Origin: an uncultured Paracoccus sp.
GTDB lineage: Bacteria > Pseudomonadota > Alphaproteobacteria > Rhodobacterales > Rhodobacteraceae
Assembly (NCBI GenBank): GCA_934533075.1
Contig: CAKTBJ010000013.1
Coordinates: 1 to 64,000, forward strand
Direction: 5' to 3'
DNA length: 64,000 bases
The notes under the pieces are model-generated. The model was not told the DNA's origin and searched no databases. It saw nothing but the letters and a program-made list of their open reading frames with translations. A program made the translations under genes and the position numbers. Shown piece by piece: positions 19,393 to 28,595 of this stretch (its first letter is position 1; each line of letters starts with the position of its first letter).

Positions 19393-19660
19393 TCATGCGC
19401 CCGATTGCGTGCCGGCGGCCTCGTCCATCTTCGGTCCCCCGCGGCTGGGAAGATCGTCCGTGATGGCGGTATCGTCGGGCGTGCTCTCGGGCATCAGGAC
19501 TTCCCGACAGGGGTCTCGAAGGCGATGCGCCTGGCCGGCCGGTCGCGCATGCAGGGCGCGGCGATGCCGCGATGGCGCAATCCGGCGACGAAGCCGGGTG
19601 TCTTCCGGTCCCCATGCGGCAGGCCGAAATCGCCCCGCATGCGGTCAGCGCAGGCGGCGG
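19393..19660 (-). pseudogene. Relic of an IS630-family transposase, frameshifted
   Basis: Minus-strand translation from about 19660 reads LPHGDRKTPGFVAGLRHRGIAAPCM and continues to a stop at 19494, matching the IS630 DDE pattern (PHG-KT-FVAGLR-GI-AP-D-P-FE). At that stop another frame opens (ATG overlapping TGA at 19494) and continues the alignment: MPESTPDDTAITDDLPSRGGPKMDEAAGT, equivalent to the family segment with VPxLxPGDIVIMDNLxSHKG. So a central transposase piece survives with one frameshift and decayed acidic motif (DD where DN is usual). No terminal inverted repeats or target duplication were found. The rest of 19269-19761 holds nothing recognisable. Confidence 0.6.
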
Positions 19661-19761
19661 AACATCCGGGCACTCCCTTGTTCGCGCGCCATGCGCGGGG
19701 GCCGGGCTGACCGGGACCGGATGCCCTTTCATCGCGGGGGCTTTGCCATGTGGTTCCAGGC

Positions 19762-20949
19762 TCAGGGACATGGCCCGGCATTCGGGGCGGGGCGCAGGAA
19801 TTCGGTGCCCAGCCCGGCCACCGAAACGCAGCCCAGCAGCGCCATGACCCGGGCGAACTCCTCCGCCAGGATCGCGATCGCGCGTGCCGCGCCTGCCTCG
19901 CCACCGGCGGCCAGCCCGTAGAGGGTCGCGCGCCCCGCCATCACCGCATCCGCCCCCAGCGCCACCGCCTTGGCGATGTCGCTGCCGCGCCGGATGCCGC
20001 CGTCGACCAGCAGCGTGAAGCCCGCGCCTGTGGCCGCGCGCGTCTCGGCCAGGACCTGCAAGGGCGCCAGCGCGCCGTCCAGTTGCCGGCCGCCGTGGTT
20101 GGACAGCACCACGCCGTCCGCGCCCAGAGCCCGCGCCTGCACCGCGTCCGCCGGCGCCAGCAGGCCCTTGACGATCAGCGGTCCCTGCCAGCGCCGGCGG
20201 ACATGCTCCAGATCGCGCCAGGACAGCGAGGGGTCGATCTGCTCGCGCGACCAATGCGCCGCCGCGTTGAGGTCGCGGCTGTCCGTCGGCAGGAAATCGT
20301 CCAGATTGCCGAAGCCGGGCAGGCCGGGCAGCGCCACATCGGCCAGCCAGCCGGGATGACGCAGGGCCTCGATCCGGCGCGACAGGCGCGGGCGGGCCGG
20401 GGCGGCATAGTTGCGCCGGTCCCATTCGCGATTGCCGAAGACATTGGCATCGACCGTCAGGATCAGCGCCTCACAATCCGCCGCCGCCGCGCGCTCCAGC
20501 AGCGCATCGGTGAAGCGGCGGTCGCGGAACACGTAAAGCTGCATCCAGTGCCGCAGGCCGGGGATGCGGGCGACATCCTCCAGCCTTGCGTTGGAAACGG
20601 TGCTTTGCCCCAGCGGAATGCCCGCCGCCGCCGCTGCCCGCGCCAGCGCCAGGTCGCCGTCCCTGCGCAAAAGCCCGTTGAAGCCGGTCGGCGCGATCAC
20701 CAGCGGCAAAGGCAGGAGACGGCCGAACAGGGCGGTGCCGCACTCCACCCGCCCCACGTCGCGCAGGGCGCGCGGCAGGAAGGCCAGGGCGTCGAAGGCG
20801 CTGCGATTGCGGCGCAGGGTCACTTCGTCCTCGGCGCCCCCGTCGAGATATTCGAAGACCAGTTCCGGCAGGCGGCGGCGGGCGAGGTGGCGCAACTCGT
20901 CGATGGACAGCGCCGCCTCGGCGCGGCGGGCGGGATAGGTGCGGCTCAT
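19762..20949 (-). CDS. FMN-dependent 2-hydroxyacid dehydrogenase, (S)-mandelate-dehydrogenase-like
   Basis: A 395-residue member of the FMN alpha-hydroxyacid oxidase family. RRRLPELVFEYLDGGAEDE, IAPTGFNGLLRRDGDLALARAAAAAGIP, LIVKGLLAPADA and GVVLSNHGGRQLD (active-site His and Arg) are present, and LGADAVMAGRATLYGLAAGGE near the end. The pattern is closer to Pseudomonas MdlB, the (S)-mandelate dehydrogenase, than to lactate dehydrogenase LldD as I recall them; L-lactate or another L-2-hydroxyacid remains possible. It would oxidise the alpha-hydroxyacid to the keto acid at the inner membrane. Start at 20949 chosen because the 171-bp upstream extension has no homologous character. Confidence 0.78.
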   Translation of the reverse strand: MSRTYPARRAEAALSIDELRHLARRRLPELVFEYLDGGAEDEVTLRRNRSAFDALAFLPRALRDVGRVECGTALFGRLLPLPLVIAPTGFNGLLRRDGDLALARAAAAAGIPLGQSTVSNARLEDVARIPGLRHWMQLYVFRDRRFTDALLERAAAADCEALILTVDANVFGNREWDRRNYAAPARPRLSRRIEALRHPGWLADVALPGLPGFGNLDDFLPTDSRDLNAAAHWSREQIDPSLSWRDLEHVRRRWQGPLIVKGLLAPADAVQARALGADGVVLSNHGGRQLDGALAPLQVLAETRAATGAGFTLLVDGGIRRGSDIAKAVALGADAVMAGRATLYGLAAGGEAGAARAIAILAEEFARVMALLGCVSVAGLGTEFLRPAPNAGPCP

Positions 20950-21360
20950 CGGCGGCCCCGTCCGTGCCGGGGGCCGCCCGTGCGGCCCGAACGCAAGGCG
21001 CGATGGCGGGATCGGCATCGGGACCGGGCGATGCCGGGGTGAGCAGGCCCGGCGGCATCCGGCGCCCGCACCTCGCCCGGATCGGGGTTGCGCGGCCCAT
21101 CGGCCGGAAGCGGAGGGCACAGGGGGACATGCCCGCCCTCCGGACAGGCGGCATCCGGGCGCGGGGCGCGGGGAATCCCGATCCAGAACGGGCGGGGAAC
21201 GGCGATGAACGGCCCGCGCGGGCGGCGCCCGGCATGGCGCGTCGCCCGTAGGGAGGCCGGATCGGGGGGAGGGGTGTTCGTCATGCCATGCATCCGGCCC
21301 TGTCGGGGTGCGGCCGGCCTGTCCCGGTCTTGTGCGCTCGGGACGGGGCGGCGGTTCGGG
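20950..21360. other. Gap without recognisable gene
   Basis: About 410 bp between the MdlB-like gene and the small gene at 21361, both on the minus strand. It is very GC-rich with many short inverted repeats. The frames through it are arginine- and proline-rich and look like composition artefacts. The MdlB-like promoter should be in the part nearest 20950, but no clear -35/-10 was identified. Confidence 0.4.
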
Positions 21361-21741
21361 TCAGTGCCTGCCTTCCAGCAGGAAGAAGGCGCGGCCCAGC
21401 CGGCCCTCGATGCGGATATACTGGTCCAGCCGCACCCCGTCCACGCTGCGCCGCACGCATTGGATCATCGCGGCCAGCGATTCCAGCGAGGGCACCTCGA
21501 AGATCAGATACCAGGTGAAATCCGGCGCGCCGGGCTGGCCGACCATGAACAGGTCGTCGTCCAGCGTCGCCAGGCATTTCGCCCCCAGCTGGTCCCATTC
21601 CGCGATCATCTGCTTGAAGCGCGGCAGGATCTTCTCGCGCCGCTCCTCGTCGCTGGCACGGAACCAGCCATCGGTGGCGGCGCCCAGCAGGATGACGCGA
21701 TAGGGTTGGGGGACCTCGGGGATTGCGAATTCCACGGCCAT
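21361..21741 (-). CDS. Small protein of unknown function
   Basis: A 126-residue protein I do not recognise. It alternates beta-like stretches (YRVILLGAATDGWF, FTWYLIFEV, RAFFLLEGRH) with helices (EERREKILPRFKQMIAEWDQLGA), which would suit a ferredoxin-like, dimeric alpha+beta barrel, but that is a guess from pattern. No signal peptide. It begins 23 bp after the SDR gene on the same strand, so both are likely one transcript and one pathway. Confidence 0.7.
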   Translation of the reverse strand: MAVEFAIPEVPQPYRVILLGAATDGWFRASDEERREKILPRFKQMIAEWDQLGAKCLATLDDDLFMVGQPGAPDFTWYLIFEVPSLESLAAMIQCVRRSVDGVRLDQYIRIEGRLGRAFFLLEGRH

Positions 21742-21764
21742 GCTATGCTCCTTTGTGCTGCGCC

Positions 21765-22511
21765 TCAGCGCATGAAAATGCCGCCATTGATGTCGATGGT
21801 GGCGCCGGTGACGAAGCCCGCCGCGTCCGAGGCCAGCCAGACCGCCGCCGCGCCGACCTCGGCATCATCGCCCAGCCGGCCCAGCGGGATGGTGCGGGCC
21901 ATCGCCTGCACCTTGTCGGCGGGCATCACCTTGGTGATCGGCCCTTCGATGGCGGCGGGGGCGATGGTGTTGACGGTGACGTTGCCGCCGGCCAATTCGG
22001 CGGCAAAGCACTTGGACAGCACGATGATCCCGGCCTTCGAGGCCGAATAATGCCCGCCCGCCACCACGCCGCCGCGCTGGCCGGCCATCGAACTGATGTT
22101 GATGATGCGGCCCTTTCCGGCCTCGCGCATGATCCGCCCCACGGTGCGGCAGCCGAAGAAGGTGCCGCGCAGGTTCACCGCCAGCACGTCATCCCACTCC
22201 GCCGCCGGAATGTCCCAAAGCGGCTTCGAGATCGTCAGCGCCGCGTTGTTGACCAGAATGTCCAGCCGCCCCCGTTCGGCCAGCAGCCCGTCCGCCAGCG
22301 CCTGCCAGCCCGCTTCGTCGCGCACATCCTGCACCACGCCCCGGCTGCGGCCCGCACCGGCGTCCAGCGCGGTGGCGACCGCCTCCACCTCCGGGTTGAT
22401 GTCGGTCAGCAGCACCGCCGCGCCGGCCCGATGCAGTGCCCTGGCGATGGCCAGACCCAGCCCCTGCGCCGCCCCGGTGACCAGCGCAACCTTGCCGGAC
22501 AGATCGGTCAT
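21765..22511 (-). CDS. SDR-family oxidoreductase
   Basis: A 248-residue classical SDR: TGAAQGLGLAIA near 12-23, NNAA near 87-90, INISSMAGQ with the catalytic serine, then YSASK and TINGG-type end (TGATIDINGG). Typical of NAD(P)-dependent dehydrogenases of hydroxy/keto compounds. It is transcribed away from the FAD-oxidase gene from a shared 97-bp promoter region that holds a perfect dyad, so the two are probably co-regulated. Substrate not determinable. Confidence 0.88.
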   Translation of the reverse strand: MTDLSGKVALVTGAAQGLGLAIARALHRAGAAVLLTDINPEVEAVATALDAGAGRSRGVVQDVRDEAGWQALADGLLAERGRLDILVNNAALTISKPLWDIPAAEWDDVLAVNLRGTFFGCRTVGRIMREAGKGRIINISSMAGQRGGVVAGGHYSASKAGIIVLSKCFAAELAGGNVTVNTIAPAAIEGPITKVMPADKVQAMARTIPLGRLGDDAEVGAAAVWLASDAAGFVTGATIDINGGIFMR

Positions 22512-22531
22512 GGTATCTTCCCTATGAAATT

Positions 22532-22552
22532 TTGGTCTTTACGCAAGACCAA
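22532..22552. promoter_or_regulatory. Operator-like perfect dyad in the divergent SDR/FAD-oxidase promoter
   Basis: TTGGTCTT and AAGACCAA are perfect 8-bp inverted repeats around a 5-nt centre, in an unusually AT-rich 97-bp region between divergent start codons. TGGTC/GACCA half-sites are typical of FadR-subfamily GntR regulators, and such a regulator is encoded at 28596-29351 at the end of the rightward cluster. It would overlap promoters of both arms. Confidence 0.6.
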
Positions 22553-22608
22553 GTTTGGAGATTATCCGATCCAATACCTGAAAACACGAATCGACAAGGC
22601 CCTTTTTG

Positions 22609-24012
22609 ATGGACGACGAAACCCGCGACATGCTGGCCCGCGAACTGGGCGAGATCGCCGCCTTCGGGCCGGACATTCCGGCGCGCTATCGCCGCGACTG
22701 GATGGGCGAGGCTGAAATCACGCCGCTGGCCCTGCTGCGCCCGCGCAATACCGCCGAGGTCTCGCGGGCAATGGCTTTGTGCAACCGGCTGGGGGTCGGC
22801 GTGGTGCCGCAGGGCGGCATGACCGGGCTGGCCGGGGGCGCGCAGCCGGTGGCCGGCGCGGTGGCGCTGTCGCTGGACCGCATGGGCGCCATCGAGGAAA
22901 TCGACGAGGTGATGGCCACCGTCACCGTGCAGGCCGGCGCCGTGCTGGGCGACGTGCAGCGCGCCTGTGCGGATCGCGGGCTGTTTCTGGCCGTGGACCT
23001 GGGCGCGCGCGATTCCTGCCAGATCGGCGGCAATATCTCGACCAATGCCGGCGGCAACCGGGTGATCCGCTATGGCATGATGCGCGAGAATGTGCTGGGC
23101 ATCGAGGCCGTGCTGGCCGATGGCACCGTGATCACCGCGCTGAACAAGCTGCTGAAGAACAACGCCGGCTATGACCTCAAGCAGATGCTGATCGGGGCCG
23201 AGGGCACGCTGGGCGTCATCACCCGCGCCGTGCTGCGCCTGCATCCGCAGCCGCGCAGCTTCTCGACCGCCTTCTGCGGCTGCACCGATTTCGAGGGCGT
23301 CATCGGGCTGCTGAAGGCGGCGCGGGCGCGGCTGGGGGCGGGGCTGACCTCGTTTGAAGTCATGTGGCCCAGCTTTTACGATTTCATGTCGGACGGGCTG
23401 AACCTGCGCCGCGCACTGGCCGACCGCCACGGCGCTTACGTGCTGATCGAGACCAGTAGCGACGAGGCCCGCGCCCAGCTTGAGGACCTGCTGGAGCGCA
23501 TGCTGGAGGAGGGCCATGTCACCGACGCCGTGCTGCCGCAATCCGACCGCGAGGCCATCGAGCTGTGGGCCGTGCGCGAAAGCGTGGCGGAGTATGGGCG
23601 CCTGATGGGGCCGCTGGTCGGCTTCGATATCGGCATCCCCACCGCACAGGCCGGGCAGTTCGTGGAACAGGTTCAGGCCGCGCTGGCCGACCGCTGGCCG
23701 GGGGTTAACGCGCTCAGCTATGGCCATATCGGCGACAGCAACCTGCATCTGGTGGTCAACGTGCCGTCCGCCGGCGACCACCAGCCCCATGACGAGATCA
23801 GCGATCTGGTCTTTTCGGCGGTGACCCGCTTTGGCGGCACCATCTCGGCCGAGCATGGCATCGGCACCATGAAGCGCCCCTATCTGCCGCTGACCCGCAG
23901 CGCCTCGGAACTGGAGGTGATGGCGCGGGTCAAGCATGCGCTGGACCCCAAAGGCATCCTCAATCCCGGCAAGGTGCTGGACCCGGCGCTGCTGGCGCGG
24001 GTGAAGGGCTGA
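22609..24012 (+). CDS. FAD-linked oxidase, GlcD/D-2-hydroxyacid dehydrogenase type
   Basis: A 467-residue flavoprotein of the vanillyl-alcohol-oxidase/GlcD family. The FAD-binding half shows VVPQGGMTGLAGGAQP, then GARDSCQIGGNISTNAGGNRVIRYG and KNNAGYDLKQMLIGAEGTLGVIT. The C-terminal half carries the metal-site pattern SYGHIGDSNLHL and SAEHGIGTMKR. Such enzymes oxidise D-2-hydroxyacids (D-lactate, D-2-hydroxyglutarate, glycolate, D-mandelate). The ATG at 22609 is preferred to TTG at 22606; AAGG lies 9 bp before it. With the MdlB-like enzyme nearby, both enantiomers of some hydroxyacid could be handled. Confidence 0.85.
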   Translation: MDDETRDMLARELGEIAAFGPDIPARYRRDWMGEAEITPLALLRPRNTAEVSRAMALCNRLGVGVVPQGGMTGLAGGAQPVAGAVALSLDRMGAIEEIDEVMATVTVQAGAVLGDVQRACADRGLFLAVDLGARDSCQIGGNISTNAGGNRVIRYGMMRENVLGIEAVLADGTVITALNKLLKNNAGYDLKQMLIGAEGTLGVITRAVLRLHPQPRSFSTAFCGCTDFEGVIGLLKAARARLGAGLTSFEVMWPSFYDFMSDGLNLRRALADRHGAYVLIETSSDEARAQLEDLLERMLEEGHVTDAVLPQSDREAIELWAVRESVAEYGRLMGPLVGFDIGIPTAQAGQFVEQVQAALADRWPGVNALSYGHIGDSNLHLVVNVPSAGDHQPHDEISDLVFSAVTRFGGTISAEHGIGTMKRPYLPLTRSASELEVMARVKHALDPKGILNPGKVLDPALLARVKG

Positions 24013-24107
24013 CATTCGCGGCCGGCGGCGCCTCGCGCGGGGCCGCCTGTCGCCACCATCAACATCGCCGCGAAAGGCGGGGCACAACAGCAACAACGGA
24101 GACGACC

Positions 24108-25229
24108 ATGAAACGGATCAAGACCGTCATTTCCTCGCTGGCCTTGGCTGCGGCGCTGATGCCCGGCCTGGCGCTGGCCGACGATATCACGCTGGGCATG
24201 GTGATCGGCACCACCGGCCCCTTCGCCGGCGGCGAGGCGTCGCTGATCCACGGCACCCAGATGGCCGTGGACGAGATCAACGAGGCCGGCGGCATCAACG
24301 GCGACAAGCTGGTGCTGGTCATCGAGGACACCGGCGGCGAGCAGACCGGCGCCATCAACGCCTTCAACCGCATCGTGTCCTCCGACCCGGTGGCGATCAT
24401 GGACACCACCATCAGCGGCTTCGTGCTGTCGCAGGTCGGCATGATCGAGGACGAGGGTATCCCCACCTTTACCGGCGCCGCCTCGCCCCAGCTTTCGCCG
24501 AAGGAGAAAGGCACCGAGGCCCTGTTCCGCATCCGCACCTCCGACACCCAGGTGGCCACGGGGGCGGCGCGGTTCGTGACCGAGAATCTCGGCCTGACCA
24601 AGATCGGCATCCTGCGGCAGAACAGCGAATACGGCAACGGCTGGATCCGCATGATCGACGCCACGCTGGAGGCCAAGGGGCTGAAACCCGTGGCCGTCGA
24701 AAGTTTCGAGGGCATCGACCGCGACATGACGGCGCAGATCCTCAAGCTGAAGGATGCCGGGGCCGAGGTGATGATGCTGATCGGCGACCCGCCGAACCAG
24801 CTTGTGATGGTCCAGCAGGTGCGCCAGCTTGGCTTTGCCGGCCCGGTGATCGTCTCGAACGCGGGCGTGCTGCCGACGACGGTGGCGGGCTATGCGCCGG
24901 GGGTCGCGGACGGGGTTTATGGCACCGTGGACTCGCTGCCCGGCGCCGATCCCGACAAGGCCGAATGGGCGGATCGCTACCGCGCCGCCTTTTCCATCGA
25001 ACCCGATTACGGCGCGGCGGAATATTATGACGGCGTGAAGATGCTGGCCGAGGCCATCGCCAAGGTCGGCACCGACCGCGAGGCGCTCGTGGCGGAACTG
25101 CGCAGCATCGACGGCTACAAGGGCATCGGCACCACCTACAGCTTCGTGGATGGCGGCGACGGCGGCACCAGCGTTTCGATCGTGCAGATCGAGGGCGGCG
25201 CGCTGAAGCTCGTCACCGGCGTCGAATAA
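24108..25229 (+). CDS. Branched-chain-type ABC importer, periplasmic binding protein (second set)
   Basis: A 373-residue type I periplasmic binding protein with a signal peptide ending ALA at about residue 24 (DDITLGMVIGTTGPFAGGEASLIHG follows). Good ribosome site CGGAGACG. First gene of a complete importer downstream of the FAD oxidase on the same strand. Compared with the binding protein at 14751 it shares fold but little sequence, so the ligand probably differs. A hydroxy or keto acid is suggested by the neighbouring oxidoreductases; this is inference. Confidence 0.85.
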   Translation: MKRIKTVISSLALAAALMPGLALADDITLGMVIGTTGPFAGGEASLIHGTQMAVDEINEAGGINGDKLVLVIEDTGGEQTGAINAFNRIVSSDPVAIMDTTISGFVLSQVGMIEDEGIPTFTGAASPQLSPKEKGTEALFRIRTSDTQVATGAARFVTENLGLTKIGILRQNSEYGNGWIRMIDATLEAKGLKPVAVESFEGIDRDMTAQILKLKDAGAEVMMLIGDPPNQLVMVQQVRQLGFAGPVIVSNAGVLPTTVAGYAPGVADGVYGTVDSLPGADPDKAEWADRYRAAFSIEPDYGAAEYYDGVKMLAEAIAKVGTDREALVAELRSIDGYKGIGTTYSFVDGGDGGTSVSIVQIEGGALKLVTGVE

Positions 25230-25244
25230 GCGGGCGGCAGGCGG

Positions 25245-26117
25245 ATGGACACCCTGATTCAAGTCCTGCTGGCCGGCGGCACCATCGGCTGCATCTATGC
25301 CCTCGTGGCCCTGGGCTTTACCCTCAGCATCGCCGCGGCGGGCGTCGTGAACTTCGCCTATGCCGAATGGGTCACCTATGGCGGCTTCTTCGGGGTGATG
25401 CTGGTCGGCATGGGCTGGCCCCTGTGGCTGGCGCTGATCGGGGCGGTCGCCTGTAGCATGGGCGTCGGCTATCTCTTCCAGTGGGTGGTGTTCCGCCCGC
25501 TGGAGGGGAGGCACTTCCTGACCACGGTGACGGCGACGATCGGATTCTCGGTCAGCATGGCGGCGCTGGCCATCCTGATCTGGGGGCCGTATCCGCTGAC
25601 CCTGCCCACCTTCTTCGGCTCGGGGGTGATCAATGTCGGCGGCGTGTCGCTGTTTCCGCACAACCTGCTGATCATCGCCATCACCGCCGTGCTGATCGCG
25701 GTGCTGCATCTGGGCCTGACCCGGACCAGCATCGGCTTTCGCCTGCAAGCCACCGCGCAGGACCCCGACGCCGCCCGGCTGATGGGCATCCGCGTGCGCC
25801 GCATGCGCACGCTGGCCTATCTGCTGTCGGCGGCGCTGGCCGGGTTGGCGGGCTTTCTGGTCGCGCCTTTGTTCATCGTCACCACGACGATGGGCTTCTC
25901 GCTGATGCTGAAGGGGCTGGCGGCCACCATCGTCGGCGGCTGGGGGTCGCTGAAGGGCGCCGTCTTCGGCGGGCTGATCATCGGCGTGATCGAGGCCCTG
26001 GGCGCCTCCTATATCTCGTCCGAATACAAGGACGTGATCGCCTTCCTGATCATCATCGTCGTGCTGCTGTTCCGGCCGCGCGGCCTGTTCCCCGAACGCA
26101 TCGCGGAGAAACTCTGA
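25245..26117 (+). CDS. Branched-chain-type ABC importer permease (LivH-like, second set)
   Basis: A 290-residue membrane protein. TLIQVLLAGGTIGCIYALVALGFTLSIAAAGVVNFAYAEWVTYGGFFGVML is the LivH-type start and LQATAQDPDAARLMGIRV the ATPase-contact loop. It begins 15 bp after the binding-protein gene and overlaps the next start by one base (TGATG). Confidence 0.88.
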   Translation: MDTLIQVLLAGGTIGCIYALVALGFTLSIAAAGVVNFAYAEWVTYGGFFGVMLVGMGWPLWLALIGAVACSMGVGYLFQWVVFRPLEGRHFLTTVTATIGFSVSMAALAILIWGPYPLTLPTFFGSGVINVGGVSLFPHNLLIIAITAVLIAVLHLGLTRTSIGFRLQATAQDPDAARLMGIRVRRMRTLAYLLSAALAGLAGFLVAPLFIVTTTMGFSLMLKGLAATIVGGWGSLKGAVFGGLIIGVIEALGASYISSEYKDVIAFLIIIVVLLFRPRGLFPERIAEKL

Positions 26118-27094
26118 TGTCACAGGCGCAATCGCATAACCGGCTGCGGCTGGCCGGGCTGGTCCTGGCGCTGGTCGTGGCCCTGGGCCTGCCCTTCGTC
26201 GCCGGCTCGAACTATCATCTGGGCGTGGCGCATCAGGTGCTGATCTTCATCATCCTCGCCTCGGGCTACGACCTGCTGCTGGGCTTCACGGGGCTGCTGT
26301 CCTTCGGCCATATCGGGTTGTTCGCCATCGGCGCCTATACCAGTGCCATTCTGGTGACTTCGACCGGCGCGCCCTTCGTGGTCGGGCTGATCGGCGCCGC
26401 GGTGCTGACCGGGGTGATCGGCCTGGTCATCGCCATCCCCGCGCTGCGCATCAAGGGCCATTCGCTGACCCTGCTGACGCTGGCTCTGGGCGAGGTGATC
26501 CGCGTCGTCATCCGCTCGATGGAGGGGCTGACCAACGGATCGCACGGGCTTTCCGGCATCCCGCGCCCGGAAATCCTCGGCTATTCCTTCCGGCAGGCGA
26601 CGCCGCTTTACTATCTGCTGCTGGGCATCGCGCTGCTGACCATCCTGTTCGTCTGGCGGCTGAAACGCTCGCGCTTCGGCCGCGCCTTCAACGCGATCCG
26701 CGATTCCGAGATCGGCGCCGATGTCTGCGGCGTGGACATCTCGCGCATGAAGATGCTGGCCTTCGGCCTCAGCGCGGTGATTGCCGGGGTTGCCGGCAGC
26801 CTCTATGCCCATACCATGCGCTTCATCAGCCCGGAATTCTTCAGCCTCGGGCTGACGGTGATCCTGCTGGCGATGGTGCTGGTCGGCGGGCGCGGCACCA
26901 TCGTCGGGCCGATCCTTGGGGCGATCCTGTTCATCTCGCTGCCCGAGGCTTTGCGCTTCGTGAAGGAATACTACCTCGTGGCCTTCGGCATGACCATCTG
27001 GCTGTCGGTCCTGCTGCTGCCCGAGGGGCTGGCGGGTCTGCCGAAACGGCTGGCCCGATGGTGGAGCAACCGCAACCGGGAGGCACGGCCATGA
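26117..27094 (+). CDS. Branched-chain-type ABC importer permease (LivM-like, second set)
   Basis: A 325-residue membrane protein: FIILASGYDLLLGFTGLLSFGHIGLFAIGAYTSAIL is the LivM motif and AFNAIRDSEIGADVCGVDI the coupling loop. The ATG at 26117 overlaps the preceding stop; its own stop overlaps the LivG-like start by 4 bp. Confidence 0.88.
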   Translation: MSQAQSHNRLRLAGLVLALVVALGLPFVAGSNYHLGVAHQVLIFIILASGYDLLLGFTGLLSFGHIGLFAIGAYTSAILVTSTGAPFVVGLIGAAVLTGVIGLVIAIPALRIKGHSLTLLTLALGEVIRVVIRSMEGLTNGSHGLSGIPRPEILGYSFRQATPLYYLLLGIALLTILFVWRLKRSRFGRAFNAIRDSEIGADVCGVDISRMKMLAFGLSAVIAGVAGSLYAHTMRFISPEFFSLGLTVILLAMVLVGGRGTIVGPILGAILFISLPEALRFVKEYYLVAFGMTIWLSVLLLPEGLAGLPKRLARWWSNRNREARP

Positions 27095-27850
27095 CCCGCG
27101 TGCTGGAAGTCGAGGGCGTCACCAAACGCTTCGGCGGTCTGACGGCGCTTGGCGATGTGACCTTCGCGGTCGAAAAGGGCGAGGTTCTGGGTCTGGTCGG
27201 CCCGAACGGCTCGGGCAAATCGACCATGCTGAACGTGTTGTCGGGGGTCTATCGCCCCGAGGCCGGGCGGGTGATCCTCAAGGGCAATGACGTGACCGGC
27301 CTTGCCCCGAACAGAATCACCGCCGCCGGCATGGCGCGCACCTTCCAGAACCTGCAACTGTTCGGTGGCCTCTCCATCGGCCAGAACGTCATGGTCGGGC
27401 GCAACTGCCGCATGTCGAACGGGCTGCTGGCCACGATCCTCGGCCTTGGCTCGGCGCGAAAGCAGGAGCGCGAGGCCGAGGAGCAGGCGCGCGAATTGCT
27501 GGCCCTCGTCGGGCTGGCGGATCGCTTCGACGGCGAAACCGCGTCGCTCTCCTATGGCGAGCGCCGGCTGCTGGAAGTGGCGCGCGCCTTGGCCGCCGCG
27601 CCCGAGGTGCTGATGCTGGACGAGCCTTGCGCCGGCCTCTCGCAGGCCGAGGCGGACGAACTGGCCGCCTTCATCCGCGTGGTGGCCGGGCAGGGCATTT
27701 CCGTCATCGTGATCGAGCATAACATGCGGTTCATCATGGCCCTCGTGGACCGGATCGTGGCGCTGAACTTCGGCCAGAAGATCGCCGACGGCACGCCGCA
27801 GGAGATTCGCGGCAACGAGGACGTGATCGCCGCCTATCTGGGACGCAGCC

Positions 27851-27858
<8 letters not shown>
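27091..27858 (+). CDS. Branched-chain-type ABC importer ATPase (LivG-like, second set)
   Basis: A 255-residue ATPase with Walker A GPNGSGKST near 37-45, AGMARTFQNLQLFGGLSIGQNVMVG typical of LivG, signature LSYGERRLLEVARAL, Walker B VLMLDEPCAGLS and H-loop VIEHNM. Coupled on both sides by overlapping codons. Confidence 0.88.
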
Positions 27859-28564
<706 letters not shown>

Positions 28565-28595
28565 GGTCAGGACGAGACGCATTGAAGGCAGGCCG

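Noticed and set aside
22532..22552. Riboswitch or attenuator between the SDR and FAD-oxidase genes
   Set aside because: The dyad is short, centred between divergent promoters, and the leaders are under 80 bp, so a protein operator fits better.
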